Shown piece by piece: positions 60,956 through 64,000 of a DNA stretch of 64,000 bases (position 1 is its first letter; every line of letters begins with the position of its first letter). The translations under genes were made by a program, and so were the position numbers. The stretch spans positions 620,001 through 684,000 of the forward strand of contig PYIU01000004.1 in NCBI GenBank assembly GCA_003415625.1, read 5' to 3'. The DNA is from Aquanectria penicillioides (lineage: Eukaryota; Ascomycota; Sordariomycetes; Hypocreales; Nectriaceae). Below the pieces are notes generated by a model that ran no database searches, was not told the DNA's origin, and saw only the letters and a list, made by a program, of their open reading frames with translations.

Positions 60956-63900
60956 CTTTGCGTCTCACCCAGCGACTTAATGGTTGTAAAACAACGTCGA
61001 CAAAAGGACGAATTCGGGGTCGACTTCGACGGCAGGATCAAGCCTGGTAGGTGATTCTTCTCTTCCGGCCGATTACAGGAGACTCGGGTGACGGGCGCGA
61101 TGCGGTGTTATTGTTTGTTGTGATGTTGTGGTGCTGTTGCACTATTGACAGCCCAGGTTTTCGGGGCGTTGCGCGGGACACACAATACGAGCAACGACTA
61201 CTGTGGACCTTGGACCTTGGACTTTGGGCTCTTTTGGACTTTGGGCGGCGCGGGGGAAAAGAAAGAAAATAGAAACAAGAAGCCGACCACCCGGAGAAGA
61301 ACGGGAGCAGCGTGGCAGGCGGGCAAGCCACAAAAAAGGAAAGATGAGCAGCGAAGAGAGAGTTCAGGTTCAGATGGACCGACGGGGAGGGCGACGAAGA
61401 AGAAGAAGGGATGATGGGAAGGGGCCATTTTTAGATGCGGACGTGCAATGGGCCGTGACTGGTCGCATCTGATGCGGCAGCGGACTGCACTGGCTGCACT
61501 GCGCTGCACTGCACGCGGCGCACCGGGACACAGCACAGGGCGATGTGACGGAGAGAGAGGCGCTCAGCCAGCGTGCGCCCAACCAGGAGCTCCAGCTCGA
61601 GAATTAAGGTACGATAGTTCTTAGTTCCAATGGGTAATGAATTGGCGGGAGGGGGAGGCCAGCCCTTCGATGGTTGATGGTGGTGACCCACGATGGGACC
61701 CACGACCTTCAGCCCTGAGGAAATGGCGGGCCAGGGCCACGGCGATCCAACCAGCAGCATTGTGTGCCACTGAGAACCGAAGAAGCAGTGGCCAGAGGAG
61801 GCTCAGACAACAAATGCTACCACTGCCATGGCCACCACTACCATTTATCTACCTCTATCACTGCCACTGTCATTGAGAACATGAACCTGAGCCTGAACCT
61901 GCTTGCACTGACCTGCTGTGATCTGACCCTGACCTGACCTGACCTGACCTGACCTGACGGAGATGGGCTTTGCACGAAATTTTTTTTTTTCTTTCTTTCT
62001 CTTTCGGCTGCTGCAACATGCCAAAACGATACAACACAGACCAGTCCAGCAAAGAAGCAACGCCTAAAAGAGGCACCACCTACTGGCCTGATTCCCGGCT
62101 CCGGCCAATGACGCGCTGCTGACGGCGCCGCTTGTAGGGCAGGCTTTGGACTTTCACCAAATTTTTCCTACTCCCTGACCCGCTAGCGGTGGGTACCGGC
62201 TGCTGCAGCGTTGGAACAACGGGCTGGGGCCCTGCGGGTGGCCTGTCGCCAGGTGCATTAGCGGCGCGCCATGGCTCGGCACTGCCTCTCCGAGGCGTCG
62301 GGGCCTGCCCCCTGCAATCCCCCCGTGATTGGGCCCTGGCCGGATGAGGTGGCCCCGGGAGCCACTTGCGCGACAGCGGGTTTCACCCTGCTGAGCGTCC
62401 TGGAATCGGCATCCCTCTGCCGTGTTAGACGCCCTCGTCGTCGCTCGCAATTCACGAGTCGTCTCGCGTTGCACGTTTTTCATTGGGACGATTTCACGCG
62501 CCCTCCACATCCGCTTTTCCACGACCGCCCTGGCCCCATCGCGATCTCGCGATCCCTCGCCTGTAGCCCTGCTGGAGAGCCGCTTTTCCGACAATCAATA
62601 CGAACAATACCAAGCAGAGCATGCGCAGTAGCGCCCTCGAAATCTCGTCACCAACGCCAATTGCATACCTATGGCCCGCCTGCCAACCGACCAGCCCAGG
62701 TACCCACGTTGGCCGTTCAGTACCTTGTAGTTAGTACGAAAGTCCCAGTAACTAGACGGTCGAGCTGCGTGCTGGGAGGCCATGTACGTTGCGCTGTTGC
62801 ACCGATGTGCATCTCGTCATGATTGCTCGAGGATACTCGGCGCCAAGCCAGGCGTGCGCTCGACCATCGCTGACACCCAATGAAGCTCCCAAAGAACCAC
62901 GCAATGCCTAAAACCGACTCGATTTCCTCTCCCCCGCTCTTCTTGGCATGAGCCAGAGCCTCCCCGTACCCTTTCCCAGGCCTCCCCACCCCCCGTCAGT
63001 CCGTCGTGGTTGAGCCCAGGTGAGAGCCGGGTCCCAGGGCCTTGTCGATCCCTTTTCAGCTGTCGCGAGAAAGACGCCCCGGGCTTACCTAAAATGCGAC
63101 AGGGACCGCCACGTCTCCCACGCTCAAACTACCTACCTAGGTACCGGTACTGGAATGGAATGAATGGCCCTTGAAACCCGGCCATTGGGATCTAGGGCGA
63201 CCATTACCGGGTGATTTCAACCCTTGTTCGCTTTGTTCCCTTTCGAGCTGCGACCACGTCAAGTTGCCTGCATCTCGACCCTGCCGGGCTGCCAGATCAC
63301 CACTCCCAGGGCTCTCTACAGACTCGCCGGTGCATGTATGTATAACCTGCACAAGTGGCTGCATTTGTCTTGGCTCTTGTTCGAAATGTGCCTGGGCCTG
63401 ACCACCAAAGAGACACAGCCACATGGTGTGGTGCATGTCGGCGTGTAGTCCCGCACGAATGGCTGTTGCTTGTAAGCGAATGCCGTCGTATCAAAGGTGA
63501 AGAAGGCTGGAGGCCACAGAAACTATCCTTCAGCCACACCTATTCTGCTTTGGCTCAGGCCACCGTCATCATTGCTGCATCATGGCCACCAATATAAGCT
63601 CGTGCTTCCTTTCCTGAACCGTTTTAAGCTTAGTCTCCTGGTTTGGGGTCAATGTCTCTTCCAGCTCATGCAGAGGTTGCAGCCTCTGGGCCGAGATATT
63701 CGGCATGGTTTAACCATCATACCGCTTCGTTTATTTACCAGGTTCACAAAACTGGTCATGATGCAGCGGTGTACCGTACCAATGGTCAAACACCTGGCGC
63801 TCAAGACTTGTCTCATATGTGAAAAATGAATCCAAAAGGATGGTAATGAAAGGCAAGCTATCACGCTTAGGGTACCCGTATCCTTGTTGCTCATTTCATT

Positions 63901-64000
63901 GAATTTCATGGCCAGCACATCAAATATATTCATACAGCCTGAGGCCTCCTCCTCTTCATACCCCGACTTCACCACGCCTCTGCCTCTCCTCCCAGTCCGC
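60956..64000. other. Gene-free right end of the window
   Basis: No supported gene in 3 kb. The part near 60956 is the promoter of the seven-span gene. There is a repetitive GGACCTT/GGACTTTGGG stretch at 61200-61250, a run of ACTGC-like units at 61480-61515, a CTGAC pentamer array at 61926-61957, a T12 tract at 61979-61991 and a second TACCTAGGTA palindrome at 63134-63143. Frames at 62154-62822, 63137-63597 and 63649-63975 overlap each other and lack motifs. A gene may begin just beyond 64000. Confidence 0.45.
61926..61957 (+). repeat. (CTGAC)n pentanucleotide array
   Basis: About six tandem CTGAC/GACCT units; weaker CTGA-type units extend left to about 61885. Confidence 0.9.

Overview
This is nuclear DNA of a filamentous ascomycete, probably a Sordariomycete and perhaps Hypocreales (the order is inferred from gene content, not proven). 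Support comes from short spliceosomal introns of about 50-75 bases (one reaches 241) with GTAAGT/GTATGT-type donors and CTAAC/TACTAAT-like branch sites, fungal transporter families (ABC-G PDR type, ABC-C full length), a LaeA-like methyltransferase, and a copia-type retroelement whose body is saturated with C-to-T changes of the kind made by repeat-induced point mutation (RIP). Genes sit in islands separated by long, microsatellite-rich spaces.

Layout. 1-930: the 3' end of a RIP-degraded Ty1/copia element with a polypurine tract and one well-preserved LTR. 931-7925: no gene I can support, long G and CT tracts. 7926-20928: a LaeA-like SAM methyltransferase (+), an ABC-C exporter (+) and an ABC-G/PDR exporter (-); the two transporters converge with only about 210 bases between stop codons. 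24520-27995: two genes on the minus strand, a coiled-coil protein of unknown role and a METTL21-type (Methyltransf_16) methyltransferase. 29380-32170: a decayed SRPK-like kinase and an intact HAD hydrolase. 36952-38235: a proline/glutamine-rich fungal protein. 38236-50060: almost 12 kb with no convincing gene. 50061-60955: a compact housekeeping block: a small zinc-binding protein, a TANGO2/NRDE protein, a disrupted conserved fungal ORF, TFIIH subunit Tfb2, an eight-exon hotdog thioesterase that simple ORF calling misses, and a seven-span membrane protein. 60956-64000: no supported gene.

How genes relate. The methyltransferase plus two drug/metabolite exporters resemble the kind of content found near secondary-metabolite loci, but no backbone synthase is present, so no cluster is claimed. 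The 50-61 kb block is general cell biology (transcription, lipid thioesters, membrane) with no evident shared pathway.

A cross-cutting observation is that several otherwise intact genes (ABC-G transporter, METTL21-like methyltransferase, the 53.7-55.4 kb gene, also the kinase relic) are interrupted by single-base losses, nearly all in short homopolymers. This looks more like residual homopolymer error in the assembly than like independent gene death, and should be settled before any of these is called a pseudogene. I did not find a convincing new multi-gene system. The most interesting biology candidates are the pseudokinase-like SRPK relic, the small protein combining a C2H2-like finger with a Zn2Cys6-like cluster, the seven-span protein with a Q-rich tail, and the 12-kb gene-free interval.
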